The notes: a model not told the origin generated them from the sequence alone. A stretch of DNA of 64,000 nucleotides from Fodinibius sediminis (GCF_900182555.1 NZ_FXTH01000003.1:248001-312000), one strand, 5' to 3'. Counted from the first letter of the stretch, positions 26,311 to 37,800 are shown. Numbers and translations: made by a program.

Positions 26311-29300
26311 ATGAACATTTACCCCCGATGGTTCAATTTGTTAGGCAGTAGTTTCTTTGGAATGCTGCTCCTTAATGTGGTTGTGTTGCTCCCAATGAGT
26401 TCTCAGGCACAGGATAATTTGCGAGATGTTCCGAATCCCGACCCGCAGTTTGAAAAGAAGACGCTGAATGTGGCGGAGGGATATGAAATAAAGCTGTTTG
26501 CCGAGGAACCGATGCTGGTGAAACCCATCCAGATGAACTGGGATGAAAAAGGACGGCTCTGGGTGGTCGGCAGTAAAAATTATCCCCAGCTGAAGCCGGG
26601 TGAGGTAGCTGATGATAAAATCTATGTGCTGGAAGATACCACGGGAGACGGCAGGGCAGATGTTTCTACAGTATTTGCTGAAGGGTTGGAGATCCCCACT
26701 GGAATATTACCGGGAGACGGAGGAGTCTATGTGGCGAACGCAACGGAAATTTTGCACCTCAAAGATACAAATGGTGATGGAAAAGCAGATCAAAGGCGCA
26801 GGGTGTTAAGTGGCTTTGGGACCGGCGATGCCCATCACCTCGTCCATACGTTTCGATGGGGACCGGCCGGAAGATTTTATTTCAACCAGTCAATTTACAT
26901 TCACAGCTATCTTGAGACGCCGTACGGGGTGAAAGAGCTCAAGGGCGGCGGTACGTGGCGATATCAGCCTGAAACGATGGAGCTGGGCATTTATATGCGG
27001 GGACTCATTAACCCGTGGGGACTTCAGTTTAACAAATGGGGACAATCATTTTTAACCGATGGAGCGGGCCGCGAAGGCATCAACTTTGCTTTTCCAGGGG
27101 CCACGTTTACCGCGGCACCGGGGGCAGAACGAATTTTGCATGGTCTGAACCCGGGGCAGCCTAAACATTCCGGGCTTGACATTATTTCGGGGCGGCACTT
27201 TCCTGACTCGTTAAGGGGGAGCTTGATCACCAATGATTTTCGCGCCAATCGCATTAACCGGTTTGTCCTGGAGGAACAAGGCAGCGGCTACGTATCAAAA
27301 CAACAGGAAGACTTGATATGGTCTGATAACGTCGCCTTCCGCCCGGTCGATATTTCGGTGGGCCCGGATGGAGCAATTTATGTGGCCGACTGGTACAATC
27401 CTATCATCCAGCATGGAGAAGTAGACTTTCGGGATCCGCGTCGGGATCACCAGCATGGACGCATTTGGCGAATCACGGCAAAGGATCGCCCGTTGGTTGA
27501 AAAACCTGATCTTAGCCGGGCAACGACCAGGGAGTTGTTGAAGGCACTGAAAAAGCCGGAAAAGTGGACCCGTTCCCAGGCAAAGCGAATGCTAAAGGAA
27601 CGCGGTACCGAAGAAATCGTGCCTGAACTAAAATCCTGGGTCAGTGATCTGGATCCCAATGATGCCGATTATGAGCATCAGTTGTTGGAAGCCCTGTGGG
27701 TTTTTCAATCTGTCGATGCAGTGAATGAGTTACTGCTCAAAAAAGTACTGAATGCCCAAAAACACCAGGCGCGGGCGGCAGCCGTGAGAGTGTTGAATTA
27801 CTGGTACGATGACGTTGATGATGCCTATCGTTTACTTCAGGATGCTGCAGCCGATGAAGACCCAAAAGTACGATTGGAGACTGTTATTGCATTCCGTAAT
27901 GAGCAATCGGCAGAAGCCGCAAAAACGGCACTCTCGGTGCTGGCATCTCCCATGGATGAATTCCTGGACTTTGCCCTTTGGCAGACCGTCCGTGAGCTGG
28001 AGCCGCACTGGATGGAAGCCATAGAGGATGAGCCGGAGTTTTTCGGTAATCCGAAGATGAAGGCGTATGCGCTTAAATCGGTGAATAATTCCCAGGCAGC
28101 CAAGCACCTGGTAGCGTTGTACCTGGAGGGGAAGGTACCTGAAGAATACAACCAGGATCTGTTTAATGCAGTCGCCAAGTGGGGGCGGGTGGAGGAGTTG
28201 AACATTTTCCTGGATTTAGCATTGAGTGATCGGGCGGTTCACGAGAATCGCCGCGCGTCCTACCTGAATACCCTGGAGGAAGCGGCCCGCCAGCAAGAGA
28301 AAAAGCCCACAAATAACCTGGATCGGATCATCCGTTTTGTGGATGATGATAACGAGCAGGTCGTACAAAGTGCCATAAAATTGATGGGCTATTGGAAGCT
28401 GGAGCAATTTCGGGACAGGCTGGATGATATAACCCATGGTGGTAACGATATGGCAAGAGAAGCGGCCATGGATGCCCTCGCTTTGCTGGGCGATGAGCAA
28501 AGCCGGCAAATGCTGGATGACCTGACCGGCAATGACCAGCCGGTTGAGCTACGCATAATGGCACTCAAACGCCTGATATCGCTGGATATCACCAAGGCGG
28601 CGCATATTGCTGTAACCCTGTTGCAGGAGACATTGGAACCGGAAATGGCGTCCCAGCTTTTTTCTGCCTTTTTTGCCCAGACAGAGGGGCCCGGGATACT
28701 CGCAGAAAAAATATCCGGGCAGGAATTCCCCAAAGAGACAGCCCAGGAAGGGGTAAAAGCCATTCAGCAGCAGGTACCCTACCACCGCAAGGATGATGAG
28801 GATGTAAAGAAGCTCCAGGAGGTATTTGAGCAATTGGGAGGCGAATTGCCGCCGGATCGCATGCCGCAGCAGTTAAGCAACCGACAAATGAACAGGCTGG
28901 AACTCGACATAAAAGCAAGTGCAGATCCCGCAAAAGGAGAAAAAATATTCAGGAAACTGGAATGTATGAGTTGCCATACCATTGGAGGCGCAGGAGGAAC
29001 AATAGGCCCTGGTGTAAGTAGTTTGGGGGCAAACGCTCCAACTGATTATATCATCCAGAGTCTTCTGAATCCAAGCGAGGATATTAAAGATGGATATGAG
29101 CTCAACCGCGTAGTCAGAAATGACGGCAGTGTCGTAACCGGCTACGTGGTGAATGAATCAAATTCTGAGGTCGTGATACAGGAAGTAGCCGGAAATAAAG
29201 TTTCAATTCCCCAAAGCCAGATAGACGTTCATGAGACGGTACCTGGCTCGTTAATGCCACCAGGCCTGACAGCCAGCCTGGAACGCAAGGAGTTTATCGA

Positions 29301-29808
29301 CTTGGTAGGATTCCTTTCTAAAATTGGGGAAGAGGGAGAGTTTCGCGTCCCCAACAGAAGGTATGTCCGCAGTTGGAAGGTACTGAGTGACAGTGCAAAA
29401 ACCGTCCAGAATATCAGTAACAATGGACTTGAGTCTGTCGTGAATGGGCAGGAGGAAATGAACTGGATGCCTGCCTATAGTAAAGTGGATGGGGGGCTCC
29501 TGCTGCAGGAATTGTCTTTTGTTGAATTGGAGAATGGAGAGAAATATAGCGTTATCTCTTTTGAACTTGAGGTACTGTCGGGGGGAAATGCAACGCTATC
29601 TTTCAATTCCACGGCCGATATCACGGCTTGGGCAGACCAAAAACCAATAGATGGCTCAGGGGATAAATATGAGGTTAACCTGTCCAGGGGGATTCATGAA
29701 TTCACGCTTGCTGTGAACCATAATAACCGTGAGGAGAACAGCATTCGCATAGAAGTTCAGGACGCCGATCAATCTCCCGCACAGATAAAACTCCTTATGG
29801 GTCGTTAA
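26311..29808 (+). CDS. haem-binding beta-propeller with HEAT repeats, cytochrome c and C-terminal beta domain (propeller 2)
   Basis: A 1165-residue exported protein with a signal peptide (ending S-Q-A-Q-D). The propeller begins V-A-E-G-Y-E-I-K-L-F and includes calcium-like D-T-N-G-D-G-K-A-D. A long HEAT-repeat region spans roughly residues 390-840. The cytochrome domain has C-M-S-C-H at 885-889 and L-M-P-P-G-L as probable haem ligand segment. After it comes an extra beta-rich domain of about 150 residues (1015-1165), absent from the other two propeller proteins. Family members are of the PVC haem-binding type. Paired with the SGNH gene upstream; I infer a surface or periplasmic redox enzyme for sugars. 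Confidence 0.85.
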   Translation: MNIYPRWFNLLGSSFFGMLLLNVVVLLPMSSQAQDNLRDVPNPDPQFEKKTLNVAEGYEIKLFAEEPMLVKPIQMNWDEKGRLWVVGSKNYPQLKPGEVADDKIYVLEDTTGDGRADVSTVFAEGLEIPTGILPGDGGVYVANATEILHLKDTNGDGKADQRRRVLSGFGTGDAHHLVHTFRWGPAGRFYFNQSIYIHSYLETPYGVKELKGGGTWRYQPETMELGIYMRGLINPWGLQFNKWGQSFLTDGAGREGINFAFPGATFTAAPGAERILHGLNPGQPKHSGLDIISGRHFPDSLRGSLITNDFRANRINRFVLEEQGSGYVSKQQEDLIWSDNVAFRPVDISVGPDGAIYVADWYNPIIQHGEVDFRDPRRDHQHGRIWRITAKDRPLVEKPDLSRATTRELLKALKKPEKWTRSQAKRMLKERGTEEIVPELKSWVSDLDPNDADYEHQLLEALWVFQSVDAVNELLLKKVLNAQKHQARAAAVRVLNYWYDDVDDAYRLLQDAAADEDPKVRLETVIAFRNEQSAEAAKTALSVLASPMDEFLDFALWQTVRELEPHWMEAIEDEPEFFGNPKMKAYALKSVNNSQAAKHLVALYLEGKVPEEYNQDLFNAVAKWGRVEELNIFLDLALSDRAVHENRRASYLNTLEEAARQQEKKPTNNLDRIIRFVDDDNEQVVQSAIKLMGYWKLEQFRDRLDDITHGGNDMAREAAMDALALLGDEQSRQMLDDLTGNDQPVELRIMALKRLISLDITKAAHIAVTLLQETLEPEMASQLFSAFFAQTEGPGILAEKISGQEFPKETAQEGVKAIQQQVPYHRKDDEDVKKLQEVFEQLGGELPPDRMPQQLSNRQMNRLELDIKASADPAKGEKIFRKLECMSCHTIGGAGGTIGPGVSSLGANAPTDYIIQSLLNPSEDIKDGYELNRVVRNDGSVVTGYVVNESNSEVVIQEVAGNKVSIPQSQIDVHETVPGSLMPPGLTASLERKEFIDLVGFLSKIGEEGEFRVPNRRYVRSWKVLSDSAKTVQNISNNGLESVVNGQEEMNWMPAYSKVDGGLLLQELSFVELENGEKYSVISFELEVLSGGNATLSFNSTADITAWADQKPIDGSGDKYEVNLSRGIHEFTLAVNHNNREENSIRIEVQDADQSPAQIKLLMGR

Positions 29809-29940
29809 ATGTAAGGATCAAATTTGAGGTGTATGCTTCACTGGACCCTACTATTTGTTTGTAGCATGGTTGCGGCTTATTTCTGTAGCTGAAGACCACC
29901 CCGACCCGCCACTTCAGAATAAAAAATTAATCCGTTCCCG

Positions 29941-29967
29941 AGTAGATTGTTCATGGTGATGTCTCTT
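29941..29967 (+). promoter_or_regulatory. bipartite element copy 4 (AGTAGAT-N12-TGTCTCTT) before SusC2
   Basis: AGTAGAT at 29941-29947 and TGTCTCTT at 29960-29967 have the standard gap. TATGCA follows at once. The SusC2 ATG lies 77 bases downstream, close to the 80 bases seen for SusC1. Confidence 0.65.
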
Positions 29968-30043
29968 TATGCATGCAGGGGATTGCGGCCTTTAACGGGC
30001 CCCGAAATAAGTAAGCCAAATATTAACAACAGGGATAAGGGTT

Positions 30044-33000
30044 ATGGAAAGAAAAGGTTATGGTGGGTTAAAAATAGTTGCGGCGATGATAATGTTTTTC
30101 GCGCTGCAGTTTGGAATCAATTGCTCATCCGGGTTTGCCCAGGAAGTCAGCGGCACGGTAGTGGATGCCGAGTCGGGCGAAACGCTGCCGGGCGTGAATG
30201 TTACCGTCAAAGGGACGACGGTTGGGGTGGCAACCGACGGGCAGGGCACCTATTCACTGACGGTGCCTTCACTGAACGATACGTTACTGTTTTCCTTCGT
30301 TGGATATGAAATAGCAGAAATCCCCATCAACGGCCGCACCACCGTTGATGTCAGCCTGGAAAGCGAAGCCATCATGGGCGAGGATGTGGTGGTTGTGGGC
30401 TACGGCACCCAGCAGAAATCTGACCTGACCGGCTCGGTGGGGACGGTGGATGAACAATCGCTCCAGGAGCGGTCGTCTACGAATGTCTCACAGGCACTGG
30501 CCGGAAAAATTTCGGGGGTCGATGTTTCGCTGAGCTCCGGTGAGCCGGGGGGCTCGCCACAGATCAGGATACGGGGAAGCAGCTCGGTGAGTAATACCAA
30601 TGATCCGCTCTATGTGGTTGACGGCGTGATTCTGAATGTTGAACGCATGCAGCAGGGGACCCATGCCATCAATTCCATCCCTCCCAGCAGTATCGAATCG
30701 ATTGAAGTGCTCAAGGATGCCTCTGCCACAGCCATCTACGGGGCCAGGGGAGCAAACGGCGTTGTCCTGATCACAACCAAAAAGGGCAGCCGGGAGGGGC
30801 CCCGCGTCAACTACAGCGGTTCTGTGAGCACCAGCAGTGTAGCCAAAAAGATTGATGTGCTCAATGCCGAAGAATTTCTGAGAGTTGAAGAAATTGCCTA
30901 TTCCAATGCGGAAAAATATGATCCGGCGGGATTTGCGGCGGGCAAATATACCAACCCGGTGGAGAAGAGAACGGATCCCCGGCTCTTTGATCAGAACGGG
31001 AATCCCATTTACGATACAGACTGGCAGGATGAGGCTTTCCGGCAGGCGATAACCCAGAAGCACAACTTGTCTGTTGCCGGGGGCGACAAGCAGACCACCT
31101 ATGGCGTCTATGTGTCGTACAACGATGAAGAGGGTGTGATGAAAGACTCCTGGCTGGAACGCTACTCCGGCAAGTTCAATATTGAAACCCAGGTCACAGA
31201 ATGGCTGAGCGCCGGTGGAAGCATGACCTACAGTAACCAGTCCCAGAAGGAGCTCCATCCCTGGTCCATGCGAATGCTCTATGAATCGATTGCCATCGTA
31301 CCGGTCAAGTACCCGGATGGAACATGGGCCGGCAACGAGGATTATCCGGGGATGGAAGGAGGGCCCAACCAGCGAAGGGTATCGGAGGAGAGCATCCATA
31401 TACTGGATACTCAAAATATCCTGGCCAACCTCCATACGACCATACAGTTTTCCGAGAAGCTGGAGCTGCGGACGATGCTTGGTACGAATGTGATTAACCA
31501 GGAGCAGGACCGGTATTCAGGACGCACGCTCCCTTTCCTGTCGCGCGACCAGGATGGTGTTGCCAGCATTTCACCTTCGCGCAGCGACAACTGGCAGTTT
31601 GAGAACTTGCTCAACTATACCGATGAGCTGAATGAGGTTCATTCCATTTCTGCTCTGCTGGGGCAATCCATCCAGACGTCCAGCCGGTCAAGTTCCAGCG
31701 CCTCTGCCTGGGGCTTTCTGGACGACTATTTTGAATACAATAACCTGGGCATTGCAGACAACCCGCGCCCGCCGAACTCAACGTCGAGCAAGTATACCAT
31801 GTCCTCCTATTTCAGTCGGTTAAACTATACCTATGATGACAAATACCTGGTAACCGTAACGGGTCGGGTTGACGGCTCATCCCGCTTCGGTACGAACAAC
31901 AGGTACGCCTTTTTCCCTTCGGCGGCCCTCGGATGGCGGGTATCCGAAGAGGGGTTCCTGCAGGACAACGCCACCATATCAAACCTGAAACTGCGCGCAA
32001 GCTATGGATTGACGGGCAATTCCGAAATAGCCAATTACCAGTATGAGGCGGGTCTGGGTACCTATACGGCCATCTTCAACGGGACCAGAAATGTCGGTGT
32101 GGGTGTGCAGCGGTTGGCTAACCCGGATTTGAAATGGGAGATCAACAAGCAGTTCGATATCGGTCTTGAACTGGGACTCTTCAATAACAGGGTGGCCCTG
32201 GAAGCGGATGTCTACAGAAGGAAATCTGAGGATATGTTGCTGCAGCGTCCCCTTCCGAGAACAAGCGGCTATGCCACGGTCTTCGAGAACATCGGGAGTA
32301 TGGAAAACCGGGGCATAGAACTGGCCTTAACGACCAACAACATTCGGAAATCCGATTTCTCATGGACCACGGAATTCAATATTTCGATCAATGAGAATGA
32401 AGTGTTGAAATTACATGGAGGCTCTGATATCGAAACCGGCGGTGGCGTCCACGGAGGCGGAGCAGGCAGTATCATCCGGGAAGGATTACCCGTAAATACG
32501 TTCATGGGGTATGTTTCCCTGGGTACCTGGAATACGGATGAAGCGGAAGAGGCGGCCCGGTACAACCGGCTTCCGGGCGACATCAAGTACAAGGATGTCA
32601 ATAACGACGGGGCCATCAATCAGGATGACCGGGTCCCCATCGGGAATGGTGTGCCGGATGGCTACGGCAGCTTTATCAACAGTTTCACCTACAGGAACTT
32701 CGAGGCTACTGCGGATATTCAGTTTATGTATGGTAACGATGTCATGTGGGAGGCCGTGCACTCCACCGAAGACCGGGTGGGGATAGCTAACAGCCTGGGG
32801 TCGGTGCTGAACGCCTGGACTCCCGAGAACCAGGACACCCCCATTGCCCAGCTGCGTCCCACACAGGCCGGTTATGATACGGACAATGATACCCACCGCA
32901 TGCAGGATGGATCTTTTATCAGGGGGCGAAATTTCACCCTTTCCTACAATCTTCCGCAATCCACGATCCAGCCCTGGGGTGCCCGAAATATCAGGGTATA

Positions 33001-33154
33001 CGCTGCGGCGCAGAATTTATTTGTTATTACGGAATTCAGGGGCTACGACCCTGAAGTGTCAACGTCAGGATCCCCTTTCTCTCGTGGACGGGCTCAATAT
33101 TTTGAGTATCCCAAGTCGAGGACCTTTGTATTGGGATTGGATATCGGCTTCTAA
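30044..33154 (+). CDS. SusC/RagA-type TonB-dependent outer-membrane transporter (SusC2)
   Basis: A 1036-residue outer-membrane transporter with signal peptide, carboxypeptidase-regulatory-like domain, plug (G-E-D-V-V-V-V-G-Y-G-T-Q, L-Y-V-V-D-G-V, L-K-D-A-S-A-T-A-I-Y-G-A-R-G) and barrel ending L-D-I-G-F. The N-terminal domain is almost the same as in SusC1 from E-V-S-G-T-V-V-D-A-E-S-G to F-S-F-V-G-Y, while the barrel is clearly different, so the two should take different glycan fragments. SusD2 follows after 42 bases but carries an in-frame stop, so this transporter may lack a full lid. Control is likely through the element at 29941-29967. Confidence 0.96.
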   Translation: MERKGYGGLKIVAAMIMFFALQFGINCSSGFAQEVSGTVVDAESGETLPGVNVTVKGTTVGVATDGQGTYSLTVPSLNDTLLFSFVGYEIAEIPINGRTTVDVSLESEAIMGEDVVVVGYGTQQKSDLTGSVGTVDEQSLQERSSTNVSQALAGKISGVDVSLSSGEPGGSPQIRIRGSSSVSNTNDPLYVVDGVILNVERMQQGTHAINSIPPSSIESIEVLKDASATAIYGARGANGVVLITTKKGSREGPRVNYSGSVSTSSVAKKIDVLNAEEFLRVEEIAYSNAEKYDPAGFAAGKYTNPVEKRTDPRLFDQNGNPIYDTDWQDEAFRQAITQKHNLSVAGGDKQTTYGVYVSYNDEEGVMKDSWLERYSGKFNIETQVTEWLSAGGSMTYSNQSQKELHPWSMRMLYESIAIVPVKYPDGTWAGNEDYPGMEGGPNQRRVSEESIHILDTQNILANLHTTIQFSEKLELRTMLGTNVINQEQDRYSGRTLPFLSRDQDGVASISPSRSDNWQFENLLNYTDELNEVHSISALLGQSIQTSSRSSSSASAWGFLDDYFEYNNLGIADNPRPPNSTSSKYTMSSYFSRLNYTYDDKYLVTVTGRVDGSSRFGTNNRYAFFPSAALGWRVSEEGFLQDNATISNLKLRASYGLTGNSEIANYQYEAGLGTYTAIFNGTRNVGVGVQRLANPDLKWEINKQFDIGLELGLFNNRVALEADVYRRKSEDMLLQRPLPRTSGYATVFENIGSMENRGIELALTTNNIRKSDFSWTTEFNISINENEVLKLHGGSDIETGGGVHGGGAGSIIREGLPVNTFMGYVSLGTWNTDEAEEAARYNRLPGDIKYKDVNNDGAINQDDRVPIGNGVPDGYGSFINSFTYRNFEATADIQFMYGNDVMWEAVHSTEDRVGIANSLGSVLNAWTPENQDTPIAQLRPTQAGYDTDNDTHRMQDGSFIRGRNFTLSYNLPQSTIQPWGARNIRVYAAAQNLFVITEFRGYDPEVSTSGSPFSRGRAQYFEYPKSRTFVLGLDIGF

Positions 33155-33196
33155 GACTTCCGCAACCTATTAATATTAATATTTGGCACCATACCT

Positions 33197-34702
33197 ATGA
33201 GACATTTCATTCACTACCTGTTACTTGGGGCATTTATCGTAAGTACGGCAGCCGGATGCGACGGTTTCCTCTCGCAGTCGGACCCCACCAGTTTTACGGA
33301 CCAGAACTATTACACCAAGCCGGCCCACGCCGAAGCAGTCGTAAATGCCATATATGAAGACCTGAGAGCAGTCAGGGGCGGCGGTTTTGGAGGCGCAGCC
33401 TGGCTGATGACCGAATTCCAGACCGGGCTTGCCAATACCGAGCTGGGACAGGCGACCAACAGCCTGGATATCCGGGCACTCGACAACAGTGCCGACAACG
33501 GCTATGGACAGGCCTACTGGAACAGCCACTATCGCGGCATTGCCAATGCCAACGAAGCTCTTGCCAACATCCCGGACATACCGCAGATAGCAGAAGAACG
33601 GAAGAACAGCCTGCTTGGAGAGGCCCGGTTTTTACGGGCGTATTATTATTTCAACCTTGTCCGCCTGTTTGGCGACGTGCCGTTGATACTGGAGCCCGTG
33701 GGACTGAATTCTGAGCAGCTGAAACCGGAGCGAGCGCCGGTGGCGGAGGTATACGAAGCCATCGTCAGCGACTTGACCTGGGTGGAGCAGAATGCACCGC
33801 TGCCGTTCAACAGCCAGAGCGGCCGGGCAACGCTGGGAGCCGTGAAGACGCTCTTGTCAAGTGTCTATCTGACCATGGCGGGCCACCCGCTGCAGGGGGG
33901 CGAGGAATACTACCAGCTTGCAAGAGATAAGGCAGAAGAGGTTATCAATTCCGGGGAATACCGGCTGTTCGATGATTATGCCGATCTGCACAGCTATGAT
34001 ACCGAGAATTCGGGCGAACATATCTTTATGGTGCAATATGATGCCGAGATTGTTGACCATAACGGCCTGCAGTATGTCACGCTTCCCTATAACCAGGATA
34101 TTTCCCTTTTTTCTGCGGAGACCGGAGGCATATTCGCCCAGGAGGAATTTGTAAATTCCTATGAGTCCGGTGACAAACGGACAGAGGAGAAACAGTTCTA
34201 CTATCATGAATTTACCAAGGTTTCCGATCGCAGCACGCCGGTGAACCTGGGGGGATGGTACCTGTACAAGTTTTTTGATCACGAGGCCAATACGGAAACG
34301 GCAGTTTCTGGTCTCAATTGGCCGCTGTTCCGCTACGCCGAAGTCCTGCTTATTTATGCCGAGGCGGAAAATGAAGTTAACGGGCCCACGGCTTCAGCTT
34401 ACGAGGCCGTCAATAAGATCCGGAGGAGAGCGGAGATTGATGAATTGTCGGGCCTTTCCCAGGCCGATTTCAGGGAGGCCGTCTGGGAAGAGAAGTGGCA
34501 TGAACTCAGTTTTTAAAATAAAACCTGGTTCGACATGGTTCGCCTTCGCAAGGCCTATGACGTGACAACGGGCGACTTTGAGGATTACGTGGGGCACACC
34601 TTTGTCTATGGTCCCACCCTCTCGGAAAGGGAACTGCTGTATCCCATACCGGCAGCTGAGCGCAGGAATAACGAGAACCTCACCCAGAACCCGGGTTATT
34701 AA
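33197..34702 (+). pseudogene. SusD/RagB-type lipoprotein interrupted by an in-frame TAA (SusD2)
   Basis: A SusD-type protein starts at 33197 with lipobox A-A-G-C and D-G-F-L-S-Q-S-D-P. It reads normally to H-E-L-S-F, where TAA at 34514-34516 stops it after 439 residues. The same frame then continues without a shift: N-K-T-W-F-D-M-V-R-L-R-K-A-Y, then L-L-Y-P-I-P and T-Q-N-P-G-Y, to a natural TAA at 34700-34702. The expected codon at the stop is GAA, because the family has F-E-N-K-x-W at this place (SusD1 Y-E-N-K-R; the 13252 remnant F-E-N-H-R). A single G-to-T change explains it. The truncated product lacks the last about 60 residues. It could also be a sequencing error, or be read through. 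Confidence 0.88.
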
Positions 34703-34810
34703 GCACAAAGGATTTTAGGAAAAAAAGAAAATTATAAAGTACTTATGAGACGGGTTCCCTTGTCTTGCGGCAAGGTCCACACTTATTAGCAGGCTCTTAT
34801 TACTTAATAC

Positions 34811-37800
34811 ATGGATTATATGAAATGTTCTTTTGCACGAACGGTAAACGCGTTAATTGGATCCTTGTTTGTGCTTGCACTGCTGGCAGGCTGTTCGGGA
34901 TCTGAAAAACCAAAACTTAGCGTTGAGAAAGGGTCCCATATCGTCCTGATTGGGAATAATCTGGGGTCCCGGATGATGGATTTTGGCCATTTTGAAACGG
35001 AGATGCACCTTCGCTACCCCGACAGCCTCCTGTACATTCGAAATATGGCGGATCCGGGGAATACACCAGGCTTCCGGCCCCACGCGGCCCGCAACTCTCC
35101 CTGGGCTTTTCCGGGTGCAGCCAAATTTCAGGATGAGCTGGCGGCCGAGCCGAGCAGCGTGGGACATTATCCCACGCCGGATGCCTGGCTCACCGAGCTA
35201 AAGGCGGATATCATCATCGCCTTCTTTGGGTACAGCGAATCTTTCGAAGGACAGGAAGGACTTGAGACGTACAAGTCTGAATTGGAGGCTTTCATCGATC
35301 ATACCAGGAAACAGGAGTACAACGGGCAGAATCCGGCGAAGCTTGTTATCGTTTCCCCTATTGCGTTTGAGAACCTGTCCGACAGTCTCGACCTGCCGGA
35401 GGGTGAAGAAATAAATAAAAATCTTTCGCTTTATACGGATGGGATGAAGGAAATTGCTGAAAAGAAAAACGTGCCCTTCGTAAATGTCTATACCCCGACC
35501 AAAGAGTGGCTGGAAAACAGTGATGAAGCGTTGACGATCGATGGCTCGCAGCTCAATGAGAAGGGCTATAAGCAATTTGCCAGGCTGCTGGCCGATAACA
35601 TATTCGGGGATAAAGAGCCGGAGGCTGAAGAGCATCGCAAGCAGGTGCACAATGCCGTGCTCGAAAAAAACTGGATGTGGGAAAATGATTATAAGATTCC
35701 CAATGGCGTTCATGCCTATGGACGAAGATACAAGCCGTATGGTCCTGACAATTATCCCTACGAGATTGCCAAGATACGGGAAATGACGGCTGTTCGCGAC
35801 ACAGCCATCTGGAAGGCGCTTGACGGTGAGAAGATGGACCTTGAGGCAGCGGATGCCAGAACTAAAGAATTGCCGGAAGTTAAAACGAATTATCGGGCCG
35901 ATGCCTATGGTCACGGAAATCCGGAATATCTGTATGGCGAGGAGGCTCTGGAAAAGTTCGATATGGCTCCCGGCTATGAAATATCGCTCTTTGCTTCCGA
36001 AAAACAATTCAATACGCTTGCCAATCCCGTACAAATATCCTTTGATAATGAAGGTCGCCTGTGGGTGGCCGTAATGCCCAGTTACCCCCACTATAAGCCG
36101 GGCAGTGACAAGCCCAATGATAAAATTCTCATATATGAGGATACGGATGCTGACGGCCGGGCCGATAAGCAGATCGTATTTGCGGACAGTCTGCATCTGC
36201 CTGTGGGTTTTGAGCTGGCGACCGAGGGAGTGTATGTCTCGCAGGGGTCTGATATGGTGCTGCTCAAGGATACTGATGGGGATGATAAAGCCGACCAGAG
36301 AAAAGTGGTGCTCAGTGGCTTTGATGATCACGATACGCATCATGCCCACAGTGCCTATACCGCCGATCCCTCAGGGGCGATCTACATGGGGGAAGGGGTG
36401 TTCCTGCATACGAATGTTGAAACATCCTACGGAACCGTTCGGGCAACGAATGGAGGATTTTACCGGTATAACCCTAGCCGAAAACGACTCGAGCGGACAG
36501 CCCAGATCTCGATTCCCAATCCCTGGGGCATTGCTTTTGACCGGTGGGGGCAAAACTTTTTTGCGGAAACCTCCAGCCCGAATGTCCGCTGGATGATGCC
36601 GTCTACCATCCAGTCGCGATACGGCGAAGCCTCACCCATGACGGAAAACCTGATCGAGGACGAACATATGGTGCGTCCCACATCGGGACTTGAATTTGTA
36701 TCAAGCCGGCACTTCCCGGAGGAGGTGCAGGGTGATTTGCTCATCAACAATACCATCGGTTTTTTGGGAACCAAGCAGCATAAGGTGATAGACGATGGCA
36801 CCGGGTACACCACCGAGCATCGGCAGGATCTGGTGCAGTCGTCGGACCCCAATTTCCGGCCGGTTGATTCTGAATTTGCCCCGGATGGCTCCCTCTATCT
36901 GGTTGACTGGCACAACAAGCTGATCGGACACATGCAGCATAATGCCCGGGATCCGCTTCGTGATCACTCGCACGGAAGGATTTATCGTGTAACCTATCCC
37001 GAGCGGCCGTTGGTGGAGCCCGCAGAGATAGCCGGAGCCGGTATCGACCAGCTGCTGGATAATCTGAAATTGCCCGAATACCGTAGCCGATACCGGACCC
37101 GGCGAGAGCTCAGAGGCCGTGACGCCAACGAGGTGCTCAATCATATTGAAACGTGGACACAGAATTTGGATGATAATGATCCGCAGTACGAGCATCATCT
37201 TCTTGAAGCATTATGGGTCTCCTGGGGGCTCAACAAGGTGGATGAATCGTTGCTTCGCCAGCTGTTAAAGGCCGAGGACCATCGGGTGCGCGCGGCCGCG
37301 GTTCGGGTTCTCCGCTACATGGGACATCAGGTTGCCGATCAGCAAAAATTGCTGGTTGATGCCGCACGGGATGAACACGGGCGGGTTCGGCTGGAAGCTA
37401 TTGTCGCGGCATCCTGGCTGAGTGAAGAGGAGGGCATGCCCGTTTTGAATGAAGCCAAAAAACATTCCCTGGACAAGTGGATGGAGGAACCGTTCAAAGC
37501 GGCGGTAGCCCGCGTCCAGGGCAAGGCCTACCGGACGGAAGAAGAGGAAGAGGAAAATAAGATAGAAACTGATCTTGAAGGGGAGGCAAGGGAGCTTTTC
37601 ATCAAGGGTAAAGCTATCTATGAACAGGATGGTTTTTGCGGAACCTGCCACCAGCCTGACGGCAAGGGAGCTTCTGGTTTTCCGCCCCTCGAAGGATCCC
37701 AATGGGTGACAGGGCAGGAAGAGCTTCTTACAAAAATTGTGTTAAAGGGTCTGCAGGGGCCGATTGAGGTTGGCGGGGAAAAGTATCCCGGCCAGGTTCC

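Noticed and set aside
35198-36349. 383-codon antisense frame inside propeller 3
   Set aside because: The propeller motifs on the plus strand are unambiguous, and the antisense translation is low-complexity and without motifs.
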